Shown here: positions 25,742-35,436 of the stretch, one piece after another
Position numbering within the stretch: the first letter of the stretch is position 1
How the letters are laid out: every line of letters starts with the position of its first letter
Source of the DNA: Pseudomonas lini
GTDB taxonomy: Bacteria; Pseudomonadota; Gammaproteobacteria; Pseudomonadales; Pseudomonadaceae
Assembly: GCF_030812475.1 (NCBI RefSeq)
Contig: NZ_JAUSSR010000004.1
Coordinates: 124,001-188,000 of the forward strand
DNA: 64,000 bases
Direction of reading: 5' to 3'
Notes under the pieces: model-generated
The model's database searches: none
The model's input: the letters and a program-made list of their open reading frames with translations, nothing else
Told to the model about the DNA's origin: nothing
Program-made: the position numbers and the translations under genes

Positions 25742-25845
25742 CCTGTGGGAGCGTGGCTTGCCCGCGATGGCGTCCTGATGGCTGGCCAGGCTCTCCAGTC
25801 CGCACGCAATCCAACTGTAGGAGCTGGCTTGCCAGCGAAGGCGTC
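25742..25845. repeat. Mixed REP pair
   Basis: A GTGGGAGCGTGGCTTGCCCGCGA-like element (25742-25773) and a GTAGGAGCTGGCTTGCCAGC element (25815-25845) lie in the same orientation about 40 bases apart. The rest of the 320-base gap (25573-25891) shows nothing else recognisable. Confidence 0.7.
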
Positions 25846-25891
25846 CTGGCAGCCAACCTATCCATATCGTAGATTCAGTCTTGAACCTCAC

Positions 25892-26203
25892 CTACTCCTG
25901 CGGATCAACCTGATCCAACACCCGATTCACCGACAACTCCGCCAACGAAATCATCTGCTGAATCGCCAACGCCAAATTACATTTAGGACCTTCAAGGATA
26001 AACGCCAACTCACTGGCCATGACACTGGCTGAGGCAAGGGTTTCACAGGCGTGAACCAGGAGGGTTTCGGTGTTCACGGTGGGAACAATAGTGAAGATGG
26101 GATTGGGACGACGTTCCGCCATGGCTGGCTTACGGGATGGGGACACTGGATCGAATTTTGGCGACTCGGTTGTAAGGGACGGCTTAGCGTTGTCGTTGAG
26201 CAT
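25892..26203 (-). CDS. DUF6124 family small protein
   Basis: A 103-residue protein. The C-terminal 60 residues (TETLLVHACETLASASVMAS, then LALAIQQMISLAELSVNRVLD) match a Pseudomonas-specific family of small helical proteins (DUF6124) usually found as several scattered paralogues. The N-terminal part is polar and Pro-rich. The ATG at 26203 is preceded by TTGGAGTTCCAG. Function is unknown. Confidence 0.75.
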   Translation of the reverse strand: MLNDNAKPSLTTESPKFDPVSPSRKPAMAERRPNPIFTIVPTVNTETLLVHACETLASASVMASELAFILEGPKCNLALAIQQMISLAELSVNRVLDQVDPQE

Positions 26204-26243
26204 CTGGAACTCCAATGGATGGGGCTCCTATGAGAAATACGGG

Positions 26244-26609
26244 CTACCACACCCGGTTGCTGCCTTGGCAGCGACGGAGGGAGCTTAGCGAGAGGACTTC
26301 CGAGAGGCAAGCCGATTGGATTGTAGGAAATCTCCGAGACATTCTGGCCACCACTTTGCGGAAGTTATGATGTTTCAATTTCGGCCCCCAGTAAGTGGCG
26401 AGAGGGAGACGCCGGCCGTTTTCAAGAAATCGGTCGACTGTCAGGCCGTCTTCGCTGATAGCTGGCTGCGTAACATAAAGCGACTCTGTTGACGCCCTGC
26501 CGAGCCTAGTCGCGGCATCAAAAGCTCGTACCGAATTCAGCGTAGGCAGTTTATTTTTGCCCATGGCAGGTGTCATGCTCCCACTGAAAGAGGGACCAGC
26601 CCCCCTCAT
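26244..26609 (-). pseudogene. Remnant of a LysR (GcvA-like) regulator
   Basis: The frame contains LPTLNSVRAFDAATRLGRAS followed by ESLYVTQPAISEDGL, which are the first and third helices of a LysR winged helix with the segment between them shortened, and then jumps to sequence that does not continue the domain (DRFLENGRRLPLATYW may derive from the distal effector domain). Only about 120 residues remain against the usual 300. This looks like a gene that lost most of its length through internal deletions; no working DNA-binding domain is expected. It lies just downstream of the serine hydrolase gene, possibly its former regulator. Confidence 0.6.
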
Positions 26610-26618
26610 ATTACTGCA

Positions 26619-27950
26619 TTAATGCAACGCTTGAATCAGGGAGTTGAAGAAAACACCCTGCTCGCTATACAACACATCAGGTCCTTCAGCGTGCTCCCAA
26701 GTGGACCACTGAACCATAATCAAATTTTCCTTCGGATTGATTGCAATCGCTTGGCCGAAAATGCCATAGGCCCAAAAGGATTCGTCTGAATTAAAGCTAC
26801 TTGTAGGTGCATAGGAAGCCTCGTCACCGGGCGCAAAGCCCATATACCACCACTGATAACCATGCTGACCCTTCGGAGCCCATGGCTTTACGGATCCGTC
26901 TGCTTTAGTCCAATCCGTAGAACGCTTTATCCAGTCGCCAGGCAGGACATGTTCGCCGTTGGAAAGTACGCCATTATTGGCCACCAACAGACCGAAACGC
27001 CCCCAATCTCGCAATGTTGCGTTGAAGCCATAGCCACCCATATCAACTTTTCCAGGTTTGAGCGCATACCAAACACCATCTCGCTCCATTCCAGCTGGCT
27101 GCCACACTTTTTTCTCCAAGTATTTGGCGATGGTCATTCCGGTTGCACGTTCCAACACCAAACCTACCAGCCAAGCCCCACCAGTGTTGTAACTCCAGCG
27201 CTCTCCTGGTTTTACACCGGGATTTCGGGCGAGGCCGCTAACGAGCGAGAGGATGCAGCTGTAAGGATCTTTGGTAGTTTCGCATACAATCATCTTGGAT
27301 AAATCGGAATTGGGATCAGAAAGATCCTCACTCCATTTTATGCCGGAAGTATGTTGCATGAGTTGGTGCAGCGTTACTCCTTCCCATGCCGTACCTTCTA
27401 GCTCGGGAATATATTTCGTGATCAATGTATCAACCGATTCGATGGCATGGTCTTTTATCGCCGCACCAATGAGTACAGATACAATGGATTTAGCAACTGA
27501 TCTGGATGTCCAAAGCGTCGTCTCATTAACGCTGTCACCGTAATGTTCCAGGACAATTTTGCCGTTCTTTATTACCAGCAATCCCGCAACGTTTTGATTT
27601 TTCAGGTAGTCGCTAATGCCAAGTTTTTTGTTGTCCAACTTATATTCAACACTTGAAACAGACTGACCGACCGGCAGCTTCTGTATGTTATTTTCGGAGC
27701 TTAAAAAAACATCACCAGCAAAAAGGTGGTACATATTCTTAGAACCAACAACCTTTTCACTCTGACTCCAGGCAAACCTTCTTTGAGGGTCAGGAATAAT
27801 TTTATCGACCGGTTCTGGGCAAGAGTGCATCATATAACCATAGCAAGCCACAAGAGGGCTGCCATAAGCTTCCTGCAAAAATAAACTGCCGACAAGCAAG
27901 CTGCAAATCTTTATTGACTTGATCGCGCTGTTGGAAATTATTATTTTCAT
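26619..27950 (-). CDS. Exported beta-lactamase-family serine hydrolase (NylB/class C-like)
   Basis: A 443-residue protein with an N-terminal Sec signal (KICSLLVGSLFLQEAYG, residues 14-30). The catalytic SxxK is SVAK (Ser151-Lys154) and the Tyr of the YxN-like motif is Tyr254 in WSYNTGG, as in 6-aminohexanoate-dimer hydrolase and related esterases/amidases. The substrate is unknown; it is not evidence of beta-lactam resistance. The ATG at 27950 follows GAGGCTCGCC. Base composition is clearly more AT-rich than the neighbours (many AAA, TTT and ATA codons), which suggests acquisition by transfer. Confidence 0.83.
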   Translation of the reverse strand: MKIIISNSAIKSIKICSLLVGSLFLQEAYGSPLVACYGYMMHSCPEPVDKIIPDPQRRFAWSQSEKVVGSKNMYHLFAGDVFLSSENNIQKLPVGQSVSSVEYKLDNKKLGISDYLKNQNVAGLLVIKNGKIVLEHYGDSVNETTLWTSRSVAKSIVSVLIGAAIKDHAIESVDTLITKYIPELEGTAWEGVTLHQLMQHTSGIKWSEDLSDPNSDLSKMIVCETTKDPYSCILSLVSGLARNPGVKPGERWSYNTGGAWLVGLVLERATGMTIAKYLEKKVWQPAGMERDGVWYALKPGKVDMGGYGFNATLRDWGRFGLLVANNGVLSNGEHVLPGDWIKRSTDWTKADGSVKPWAPKGQHGYQWWYMGFAPGDEASYAPTSSFNSDESFWAYGIFGQAIAINPKENLIMVQWSTWEHAEGPDVLYSEQGVFFNSLIQALH

Positions 27951-28250
27951 GGCGAGCCTCTATGAACTGTTGAGCGTATAGAAGACAAGTTTTCTGCGGG
28001 CGTATTAATAACTGATATGCATGGGTACGATGTTGGCTGACCGCCATCTACCTGGGCAAACTGTCACACGAAACGAGCGCCCGCAGTGACATCTTACGCT
28101 GAACCGCTAAATCGCGCTCAAACTGTTCCAGTTTGGCAAGCGTTTTGTATTCCCCCAATCGACCACATTTTTGTCATCCTCTGTGGGACGAACACCAGAC
28201 ACAATTGCGATGAATCAGAACGTTGTTGGGACCCCAAGATTTTCCTACCC
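27951..28250. other. 300-base gap upstream of the serine hydrolase
   Basis: No convincing coding sequence, tRNA or repeat. Composition stays lower in GC than the flanking core genes, then rises near 28030-28080. It contains the hydrolase promoter region and the far side of the mqo terminator. Confidence 0.4.
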
Positions 28251-28289
28251 AAAAAAAAGCCCACTGACCGTCACCGGTTCAGTGGGCTT
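28251..28289 (-). terminator. mqo terminator
   Basis: AGCCCACTGA (28258-28267) and TCAGTGGGCT (28279-28288) form a perfect 10-base stem; read on the minus strand it is followed by eight U residues. It lies 17 bases past the mqo stop. Confidence 0.9.
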
Positions 28290-28305
28290 CTGATTCAGCC
28301 TCTAG

Positions 28306-29964
28306 TTACAAAGCCATATCACTCGCAGCATTCTCTTTCACAGCCTTCGGCTGTTCAGCAGCGGCAGGCGCAGCAGGAACTGCAGGAACTGCAGCCTGAC
28401 CAATCACCGGCGGCGGAGTCAGCTCCAACACCTTGGCGGTATAAGCCCACTCCTCAGCCACCTTCTCCGGGCTGCCATTCAACTGCGTGCCATAACTCGG
28501 CACGATCTGATGCAACTTCTCCTGCCACGCCGGCGAAGCCACCTTATCCTTGAACACCTTCTGCAGCACGGTCAGCATGATCGGCGCAGCAGTCGAAGCA
28601 CCCGGCGATGCACCCAGCAAACCGGCAATAGTGCCGTCCTGCGAAGCCACAATCTCGGTACCCAGCTTCAGCACGCCACCGGCAGCTTCATCACGCTTGA
28701 TGATCTGCACGCGCTGGCCGGCTTGCCACAGGCGCCAGTCTTCGGCCTTGGCGTTCGGGAAGTATTCCTTCAGGGCGTCGAGGCGGTCTTCATCCGACAG
28801 CATCAGTTGGCCAGCAAGGTACTCGACCAGCGGGTATTCCTTGATGCCGACCTTGGTCATTGGCCACACGTTGTGCGTGGTGGTGGTGCTCAGCAAGTCC
28901 AGGTACGAGCCTTCCTTGAGGAACTTGGTGCTGAAGGTCGCGAATGGGCCAAACAGGATGACGCGCTTGCCGTCCAGGACACGGGTGTCCAGGTGCGGCA
29001 CCGACATCGGCGGTGCGCCAACGGAGGCTTTGCCGTAGGCCTTGGCCAGGTGTTGCTCGGCGAGGGTCGGGTTTTCGGTGACGAGGAACGAGCCGCCTAC
29101 CGGGAAGCCTGCGTATTCCTTGGCCTCAGGAATGCCCGACTTCTGCAGCAGGTGCAGGGCACCGCCGCCGGCGCCGATGAACACGAACTTGGCGTCGGTT
29201 TCGGATTTTTTGCCGTCCTTGAGGTTTTTGTAGCTGACGCGCCAGCTGCCGTCGTCGTTGCGGGTGATGTCCTGCACTTCGCTGGACAGTTTCAAGTCGA
29301 ATTTCGGCGTGGTTTGCAGGTGCGCGACGAACTGGCGGGTAATTTCGCCGAAGTTGACGTCGGTGCCGATCGGGGACCAGGTGGCGGCGATTTTCTGGTT
29401 CGGGTCACGCCCTTCCATCATCAGCGGCACCCACTTCTTGATCACCGCCGGGTCTTCGGAGTACTGCATGCCGGCAAACAGCGGGCTCGCCTGCAGGGCT
29501 TCGTAGCGCTTTTTCAGGAACTTGATGTTGTCGTCGCCCCACACAAAGCTCATGTGCGGCGTGGAGTTGATGAACGAACGCGGGTTTTTCAGCACGCCTT
29601 GCTGAACCTGCCAGGCCCAGAACTGACGGGAGATCTGGAAAGCTTCGTTGATTTCAACGGCTTTCGGGATCTGCACGTTGCCCTTGTCGTCTTCCGGGGT
29701 GTAGTTCAACTCGGCCAGGGCGGAGTGACCGGTGCCGGCATTGTTCCAGCCGTTGGAGCTTTCCTGGGCGACGCCGTCGAGGCGCTCGATCATTTCCATC
29801 GAGGTGCCGGGTTCCAGCTCGTTGAGCCACACACCCAGGGTCGCGCTCATGATCCCGCCGCCAATCAGCAGCACGTCGACCTTCTTTGCCTCTTCCGCCT
29901 GAACGGAAGTGATCCCCATCGACAAAGCCAGCCCCAGCAGGGCCGTGTTCATTTTTTTAAACAT
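28306..29964 (-). CDS. mqo: Malate:quinone oxidoreductase with a signal-like N-terminus
   Basis: A 552-residue flavoprotein that oxidises malate to oxaloacetate and passes electrons to quinone at the membrane. The FAD loop [16 protein letters not shown] and the segments [21 protein letters not shown] and [14 protein letters not shown] match Mqo. Unlike the enterobacterial protein, it starts with a hydrophobic, signal-like segment ([18 protein letters not shown]), a feature of one Pseudomonas Mqo type. The C-terminal 40 residues are a Pro/Ala-rich tail ([20 protein letters not shown]). Start is the ATG at 29964 behind AGGTGCAACAG; a GTG at 29973 is the longer option. Confidence 0.93.
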   Translation of the reverse strand: MFKKMNTALLGLALSMGITSVQAEEAKKVDVLLIGGGIMSATLGVWLNELEPGTSMEMIERLDGVAQESSNGWNNAGTGHSALAELNYTPEDDKGNVQIPKAVEINEAFQISRQFWAWQVQQGVLKNPRSFINSTPHMSFVWGDDNIKFLKKRYEALQASPLFAGMQYSEDPAVIKKWVPLMMEGRDPNQKIAATWSPIGTDVNFGEITRQFVAHLQTTPKFDLKLSSEVQDITRNDDGSWRVSYKNLKDGKKSETDAKFVFIGAGGGALHLLQKSGIPEAKEYAGFPVGGSFLVTENPTLAEQHLAKAYGKASVGAPPMSVPHLDTRVLDGKRVILFGPFATFSTKFLKEGSYLDLLSTTTTHNVWPMTKVGIKEYPLVEYLAGQLMLSDEDRLDALKEYFPNAKAEDWRLWQAGQRVQIIKRDEAAGGVLKLGTEIVASQDGTIAGLLGASPGASTAAPIMLTVLQKVFKDKVASPAWQEKLHQIVPSYGTQLNGSPEKVAEEWAYTAKVLELTPPPVIGQAAVPAVPAAPAAAEQPKAVKENAASDMAL

Positions 29965-30348
29965 CTGTTGCACCTATGATAAAACGCCATCCGCCCTTCC
30001 ATCCCCGTGCATCAAGCCCCTGGTTCACGGCAGGCAGGCAGCCTGGCGTGGGGTCCCGCACAAGGATTGGTGGGTGGGCACACAAGGCCGACGTGATCCA
30101 TCGACCCCAGTTTATATGTCCCTGCTGAACTGACTTCTTATCATTATTGGCCTCAGCTTCTTGAGCGACAGTGATTCTGTTGGCGCGTCTTTCGGACACG
30201 CAAACTGAATAGGTCAAAGCAAGTTATTGCAAAGAATATCACGACATGGCAAACCCGCGCGTCTGTTCCCGACTCGATGGTCCGGGCACGGGCGCCGGGC
30301 GCCACTATACTGATCCTGATTTTTCTGTTGAGCCGGTGAGGAACTGTC
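29965..30348. other. Divergent promoter region between mqo and ilvD
   Basis: About 380 bases with no recognised gene, REP or RNA. The mqo and ilvD promoters must lie here. No hairpin strong enough to call an attenuator was seen before ilvD. Confidence 0.4.
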
Positions 30349-32031
30349 ATGAGCGATAAGGTCGATTTGCGCAAATACTCCTCTCAAGTGGTGGACGGTG
30401 TGGAACGCGCGCCCGGCCGCTCCATGCTGCGCGCCGTGGGCTTCACCGACGAGGACTTCAAGAAGCCGCAGATCGGCATCGCCTCGACCTGGGCGATGGT
30501 CACGCCGTGCAACATGCACATCGACAAGCTGGCGGTCGAAGCGGAAAAAGGCGCGAATGCCGCCGGCGCCAAGGGCGTGATCTTCAACACCATCACCATT
30601 TCCGACGGCATCGCCAATGGCACCGAAGGCATGAAATATTCCCTGGTGTCGCGGGAGGTGATTGCCGACTCCATTGAAGTCGTCGCCGGTTGCGAGGGCT
30701 TTGACGGGCTCGTGACCGTGGGTGGCTGCGACAAGAACATGCCCGGCTGCCTGATTGGCATGGCGCGGCTCAATCGCCCTTCCATCTTCGTTTATGGCGG
30801 CACCATCCGCCCCGGTGCCGGCCACACCGACATTATTTCCGTGTTCGAAGCGGTCGGCCAGAATGCCCGGGGTGATATCAACGAGATCCAGGTCAAGCAG
30901 ATCGAGGAAGTAGCGATTCCCGGGCCCGGCTCCTGCGGCGGGATGTACACCGCCAACACCATGGCCTCGGCGATCGAGGCGCTGGGCATGAGTCTGCCCG
31001 GTTCCAGCTCCCAGGACGCGGTGGGCAGCGACAAGGCCTCGGACAGTTTCCGCGCCGGCCAGCAGGTGATGGAACTGCTCAAGCTGGACCTCAAGCCGCG
31101 GGACATCATGACCCGCAAGGCATTTGAAAACGCGATACGGGTGGTGATTGCCCTCGCCGGCTCGACCAATGCGGTGCTGCACCTGTTGGCCATGGCCCAT
31201 GCGGTGGATGTCGAGCTGACCCTGGATGATTTCGTCGAGCTGGGCAAGGTGTCGCCGGTGGTGGCCGACCTGCGCCCCAGCGGCAAGTACATGATGAGCG
31301 AACTGGTGGCCATCGGCGGCATTCAGCCGTTGATGAAGCGCATGCTGGCTGCCGGCATGCTGCATGGCGATGTGCTGACGGTCACCGGCAAGACCCTGGC
31401 GGAGAATCTGGAGAACGTGCCTGACTATCCCGAAGGCCAGGACGTGATCCTGCCCTTCGACCAGCCGGTGAAGAAGGACTCGCACCTGGTGGTGCTGCGC
31501 GGCAACCTGTCGCCCACTGGCGCGGTGGCCAAGATCACCGGCAAGGAAGGCCTGCGTTTTGAAGGCACCGCTCGGGTGTATCACGGTGAGGAAGGCGCGC
31601 TGACGGGCATTCTCAATGGCGAAGTCAAGGCTGGCGACGTAATCGTGATCCGCTACGAAGGCCCCAAGGGCGGGCCCGGCATGCGCGAAATGCTCTCGCC
31701 GACGTCGGCGGTGATGGGCAAGGGGTTGGGCAAGGATGTGGCGTTGATTACCGACGGCCGTTTCTCCGGCGGGTCACACGGCTTCGTGGTGGGGCATATT
31801 ACGCCGGAAGCTTTCGAAGGCGGGCCGATTGCGCTGATCGAAGACGGCGACAGGATCACTATCGATGCTGAAACCCGGCAGATCATGGTCGACGTGTCCG
31901 ACGCCGAGCTGGCCGAGCGCAAGACCCGCTGGGTGCGGCCGGAATCGAAGTACAAGCGCGGGGTCTTGGCCAAGTATGCGAAGACCGTGTCCAGCGCCTC
32001 GGAAGGCGCTGTGACGGATAAGTATCTCTAG
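30349..32031 (+). CDS. ilvD: Dihydroxy-acid dehydratase
   Basis: A 560-residue IlvD/Edd family dehydratase converting 2,3-dihydroxy-3-methylbutanoate (or -pentanoate) to the 2-oxo acid in valine/isoleucine synthesis. Cluster ligands lie in VTPCNMH, VGGCDKNMPGC and GPGSCGGMYTANTMAS; GRFSGGSHGFVVGH is the C-terminal signature. At 560 residues it is the short type, unlike the roughly 612-residue enzyme common in gamma-proteobacteria, so it may be a second isozyme or act on another sugar acid. The ATG follows GAGGAACTGTC. Monocistronic. Confidence 0.9.
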   Translation: MSDKVDLRKYSSQVVDGVERAPGRSMLRAVGFTDEDFKKPQIGIASTWAMVTPCNMHIDKLAVEAEKGANAAGAKGVIFNTITISDGIANGTEGMKYSLVSREVIADSIEVVAGCEGFDGLVTVGGCDKNMPGCLIGMARLNRPSIFVYGGTIRPGAGHTDIISVFEAVGQNARGDINEIQVKQIEEVAIPGPGSCGGMYTANTMASAIEALGMSLPGSSSQDAVGSDKASDSFRAGQQVMELLKLDLKPRDIMTRKAFENAIRVVIALAGSTNAVLHLLAMAHAVDVELTLDDFVELGKVSPVVADLRPSGKYMMSELVAIGGIQPLMKRMLAAGMLHGDVLTVTGKTLAENLENVPDYPEGQDVILPFDQPVKKDSHLVVLRGNLSPTGAVAKITGKEGLRFEGTARVYHGEEGALTGILNGEVKAGDVIVIRYEGPKGGPGMREMLSPTSAVMGKGLGKDVALITDGRFSGGSHGFVVGHITPEAFEGGPIALIEDGDRITIDAETRQIMVDVSDAELAERKTRWVRPESKYKRGVLAKYAKTVSSASEGAVTDKYL

Positions 32032-32191
32032 CAGGGCAACGTTGTCAGGGCCGACGTCTTTGTCGGAACGCCGCCCGGAACAAGCTCGCTCCCACTTGGA
32101 TCCCTGCGGCGCTCACAAAATTTGTGGCCACCGCAAACGCCAGGCGGGAGCCATCGTCTCGATGCATTACACCGCCCGCCGGCGCACTATC

Positions 32192-33805
32192 TCAAAGCCG
32201 AAACCGATCCACCGACTGCGACAGCTTGCCCGCCAGCGTCGACAGTTCATCGGTGGTCGACGCCGTGCGGCCGATGACCTGGCTGTTGCCCTCGGACATG
32301 CCGGCGATCATTTCCACTTGATGGGCGATTTCGTTGCTGGCCAGGCTTTGTTCACCGATGGTACGGGTGATGTCGTTGACCAGTTGCGTGGTACTCAGCG
32401 TAGCGTCGAGGATTTCGCGAATGGCGCGTTCGACGTCGGCGGTGACCGCCATGCCTTTATCGACCTGGGCCACGCCCGCTTCCATGCTGGTCACCGCCTC
32501 GCGGGTGCTGAGCTGGATACGCGCGACCATGGTGGCAATTTCCTGGGTGGAGGCGCTGGTGCGTCCCGCCAGGCTGCGCACTTCATCGGCCACCACGGCA
32601 AAACCCCGGCCCTGTTCGCCGGCGCGAGCAGCCTCGATAGCGGCGTTCAGCGCCAGCAGGTTGGTTTGATCGGCTATGCCCTTGATCACTTGGATGATGC
32701 TGAAGATACCTTCGGATTCCTTGTCCAGCGTGCGAATCACCTGGGCCGATTGCTGGGCCGAACGGGCGATGCCGTCCATATCGTTGACCACCTGATGGAT
32801 CACCCGCCCGCCATCCTTGGCCAGGGACTCCGCCTGGTTGGCCATGTTCAGCGCCCGCTCGGCGTGCCGGGTGATTTCCTCGATGCTGGCGGTCATCTCG
32901 CTGGCGGCCGCCGCCATGGTGCTGGCTGCTGCGCTTTGCTGCTGGCTGCTGCCGGCGACTTCATGACAGCCGTCGCTCAATTGCTGGCTCATGCCGCTCA
33001 CGCCATGGGCGTTGCTGCGAACCGCCTCGATCATGCCGCGCAGGTCACGCTGCATGGTTGCCAGGCTACGAATCAGCGCACTGGCTTCGTCGTTGCGGGC
33101 GGGCTCGACGATAGGTTCGCTCAAGTTGCCATGAGCGATGCTGTCGGCAATGCGGCTGGCGGTCTGCAACGGGCCCATGATGCTCAGGATCACCCAGCGA
33201 CCCTGGAGGAGCAGCAATAGGAGGCTGGCGATGAGCATGCCGCCAATGGCGAACCTGGCGTTGCTGATGACGTGCGCGGTACCGGCGCTGGTTTGTTGAG
33301 TGTCGGTTTCGATCAGCTCGCTGAGCGCGGCCATCTGGTCTTCGAGCTGGCTGAACGCAGCATTGAAGCTGCCCAGTTCTTTTTGTGCGGCATCCGGATT
33401 GACCAGTGCCAGCCCGACGATGCGTTCGGCGGCATTGATGTAGGTATCAAGGCTCGGCTTGACCTTGTCCAGGCTAGCCTTGAGCGTGGCGTGAACCGGC
33501 AGCTTGAGGTTTTCACCAAGCACTTCACGAAAGTGTGCCGCATGTTCCTCGATGGAACTGCGCACTTCAGTGGCGCTGCTGGTGCTTTTGCCCAGCCCGA
33601 CCAGCATCGCGGCGAGCACGTCGGCGCGTAACGCGTCGTGCATCATGTCGCCTTCGAGGTGGTTGCGCAGCGCGGTCATGCTGACCTCATTGTCATTCAC
33701 CGCCTGCGCCATCTGCGCGTTCCCCAGGTAGCTGACCAGGCTCATGATCAAGGCGGTGAGCAGTCCGGTGCCAATCAACAACAGCAAGCGTATTTTTATC
33801 GACAC
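32192..33805 (-). CDS. Methyl-accepting chemotaxis protein
   Basis: A 537-residue chemoreceptor with a GTG start. The first membrane helix is residues 6-28, followed by a four-helix-bundle periplasmic sensor of about 160 residues, a second membrane helix (near 188-207), a HAMP domain ([20 protein letters not shown]) and the signalling hairpin with the invariant tip [37 protein letters not shown]. No C-terminal CheR-binding pentapeptide is present. The periplasmic part ([17 protein letters not shown]) resembles small four-helix sensors; ligand unknown. Confidence 0.95.
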   Translation of the reverse strand: MSIKIRLLLLIGTGLLTALIMSLVSYLGNAQMAQAVNDNEVSMTALRNHLEGDMMHDALRADVLAAMLVGLGKSTSSATEVRSSIEEHAAHFREVLGENLKLPVHATLKASLDKVKPSLDTYINAAERIVGLALVNPDAAQKELGSFNAAFSQLEDQMAALSELIETDTQQTSAGTAHVISNARFAIGGMLIASLLLLLLQGRWVILSIMGPLQTASRIADSIAHGNLSEPIVEPARNDEASALIRSLATMQRDLRGMIEAVRSNAHGVSGMSQQLSDGCHEVAGSSQQQSAAASTMAAAASEMTASIEEITRHAERALNMANQAESLAKDGGRVIHQVVNDMDGIARSAQQSAQVIRTLDKESEGIFSIIQVIKGIADQTNLLALNAAIEAARAGEQGRGFAVVADEVRSLAGRTSASTQEIATMVARIQLSTREAVTSMEAGVAQVDKGMAVTADVERAIREILDATLSTTQLVNDITRTIGEQSLASNEIAHQVEMIAGMSEGNSQVIGRTASTTDELSTLAGKLSQSVDRFRL

Positions 33806-33830
33806 TTTGTGGTTCCCTGTCAGATGGATA

Positions 33831-34072
33831 AAGCCCTGCGCGGAGGGCTTCTCTGGACGGGTTATCGACTGTACCGGGCGCTAATTGAGGGTTATTTCCA
33901 TACGCCCGTGTCTTTTACGACATGCGGTCGTCATCGATTGTTTTTGCGCGTTTCCCACACAGGAAAACCAGCAACAGGCTGGCGAACGCACCGACCACTG
34001 CAGAGGTCGACGGCATGATGTTCAGGGCTGAAAGAACACCTGTGGGCGCCTGGCTTGCCAGCGACAAGCCCC
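33831..34072. other. Upstream gap of the chemoreceptor gene: small hairpin and a REP-like half-site
   Basis: AGCCCTGCGCGGAGGGCT (from about 33834) is a short hairpin in the chemoreceptor leader or promoter region. CTGTGGGCGCCTGGCTTGCCAGCG (about 34038-34061) is a decayed REP copy. Nothing else is recognised between 33806 and 34088. Confidence 0.45.
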
Positions 34073-34088
34073 CCTAACGCCCGGTTTG

Positions 34089-34841
34089 TCACAGCTTGGC
34101 CTCGCAGCCCAGAAGTGCCTGCAACGTCAGCGCGTTGCTCAATGCAAACCCGCTTGCGGTGTTGTCGAGGATGCACCAGCGGGTCGTGCCCGCCTGCCCC
34201 GGGTTTTGCACCTGCCGCGCCAACGCTTCCAATCGACTCAGGTCGTAGTCGCTGTGATAAATGCGCGGCGAGCCGTGCCAGCGCCAGTACTGAATCCCCG
34301 ACCACCCGCCCGGAGTATCGCCGCCGGTGATGGACGATGGGTCGGCAGCGACCCGCCCTATTCGCTGCTCGATCAATAAAGCGTCTGCGTCCAGCCAGCT
34401 CTCATGCCGCGGCTCAAGCACCACCGCCCCGGCGTAACGTTGCCGCAATGCCTGGAAAAACGCCGCGACAACGCTTTCGTCGTAAGCCAGCGACGGCGGC
34501 AACTGCACCAGCAGGCAACCCAAGGCATCACCCAGCGCCGTGCATTGGGATAGAAATTCGTCCAGCAACAGCTCGCAGCCTTGCAAGCGCTGAACGTGGG
34601 TGATGAGTTTGGGCACCTTGACCGAAAACCGGAACGTCGCCGGTACCGACTGCGCCCAGCGGCAATAGGTCTGCGACCGATGGGGACGATAGAAGGAGCT
34701 GTTGATTTCAACGGCCGAGAGTTGCGAGGCATACCGCTGCAGATGTGTGCCGTCCTCAGGAAACTTCGACCAGTGTTCTCGCGGCAGGCTCCAGCCGGCG
34801 CACCCGACGTACACCGCCGGAACTTGATTCGCCTGGTTCAA
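34089..34841 (-). CDS. DUF72 family protein
   Basis: A 250-residue protein of the DUF72 TIM-barrel family: VYVGCAGWSLPREHW, AVEINSSFYRPHRSQTYCRW and FRFSVKVPKLITHVQRL are the standard N-terminal blocks, and VVLEPRHESWLDADALL the central one. Its role is unknown; members often sit beside DNA repair or modification genes. The start is a TTG at 34841 that overlaps the stop of the HhH gene (TTGA), so translation is likely coupled. Confidence 0.85.
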   Translation of the reverse strand: MNQANQVPAVYVGCAGWSLPREHWSKFPEDGTHLQRYASQLSAVEINSSFYRPHRSQTYCRWAQSVPATFRFSVKVPKLITHVQRLQGCELLLDEFLSQCTALGDALGCLLVQLPPSLAYDESVVAAFFQALRQRYAGAVVLEPRHESWLDADALLIEQRIGRVAADPSSITGGDTPGGWSGIQYWRWHGSPRIYHSDYDLSRLEALARQVQNPGQAGTTRWCILDNTASGFALSNALTLQALLGCEAKL

Positions 34842-35269
34842 TAAAGCACCGCCGCGGCATCGCGCATGAAAATCTCCACGGTCTTGGGCCCTACCCCGTC
34901 GAACTCGAGCAAGCGCTTTTCGAAGACTTGGCGATCCCCGCTGGCCGCCTGAATGTGGCCGATCTTGCCGGCGTATTCCTCGCTGAGTTTTTTACACAGG
35001 TTCAACAGGCGCGTTGCGGTTGTCTCGTCGTAGCGCACGTAATGGGCTTCACCCAACATCGAAACCAGTTGCCGATGGGTACAGCCGCCCAGCTTGCGCG
35101 CGGTATCACGCCCGTGTCGTTCAACGATGACGCGGTAGGCCTGGGCGGCGATTTCAGCTTGAATGCGCTTGCCCATCAGGAAGCTGGCAATAAACCATTT
35201 GAACAAGGCGCCTTCGTCTGCATGTTGCAGATGAATACCGAGATCGCTGGCACTGATCGATTTGTTCAT
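34838..35269 (-). CDS. Helix-hairpin-helix DNA-repair-like protein (truncated HhH-GPD type)
   Basis: A 143-residue helical protein ending in FDGVGPKTVEIFM, a helix-hairpin-helix motif of the endonuclease III superfamily. The frame stops a few residues after the motif, before the position of the catalytic Asp of HhH-GPD glycosylases, and there are no iron-sulfur cysteines. It is therefore either a DNA-binding relative without glycosylase activity or a naturally shortened enzyme. It is the first gene of a pair with DUF72. Confidence 0.72.
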   Translation of the reverse strand: MNKSISASDLGIHLQHADEGALFKWFIASFLMGKRIQAEIAAQAYRVIVERHGRDTARKLGGCTHRQLVSMLGEAHYVRYDETTATRLLNLCKKLSEEYAGKIGHIQAASGDRQVFEKRLLEFDGVGPKTVEIFMRDAAAVLY

Positions 35270-35418
35270 TACAGGCGTTCTTCTCTAATGGCCGGAACCA
35301 TCAACGGCTCCTTAACTTCGAGAAAAGCCCGGCCTGCAAGTTCGGTTTTTCCGCAACCCATGCTAGGTTGTACGACGACCGATGAGTTAAGTTAATGATC
35401 GTCGCTCCCGACAACCAC

Positions 35419-35426
35419 AACAACAA
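35419..35426 (+). promoter_or_regulatory. Possible Hfq/Crc motif next to a ribosome site
   Basis: AACAACAA sits immediately before the ribosome site AAGGAA of the secreted NTF2-like gene (start 35437), the position where Hfq/Crc blocks translation. An 8-base match alone is weak evidence. Confidence 0.35.
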
Positions 35427-35436
35427 GGAAACACCC

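Noticed and set aside
26619-27950. True beta-lactamase
   Set aside because: Layout and motif (SVAK, YNT) match the NylB-like serine hydrolases; nothing indicates beta-lactam hydrolysis.
28510-29979. 489-residue plus-strand frame over mqo
   Set aside because: Shadow frame with low-complexity, basic and Gln-rich translation.
30214-31584. 456-residue minus-strand frame over ilvD
   Set aside because: Shadow frame with His/Gly-rich composition.
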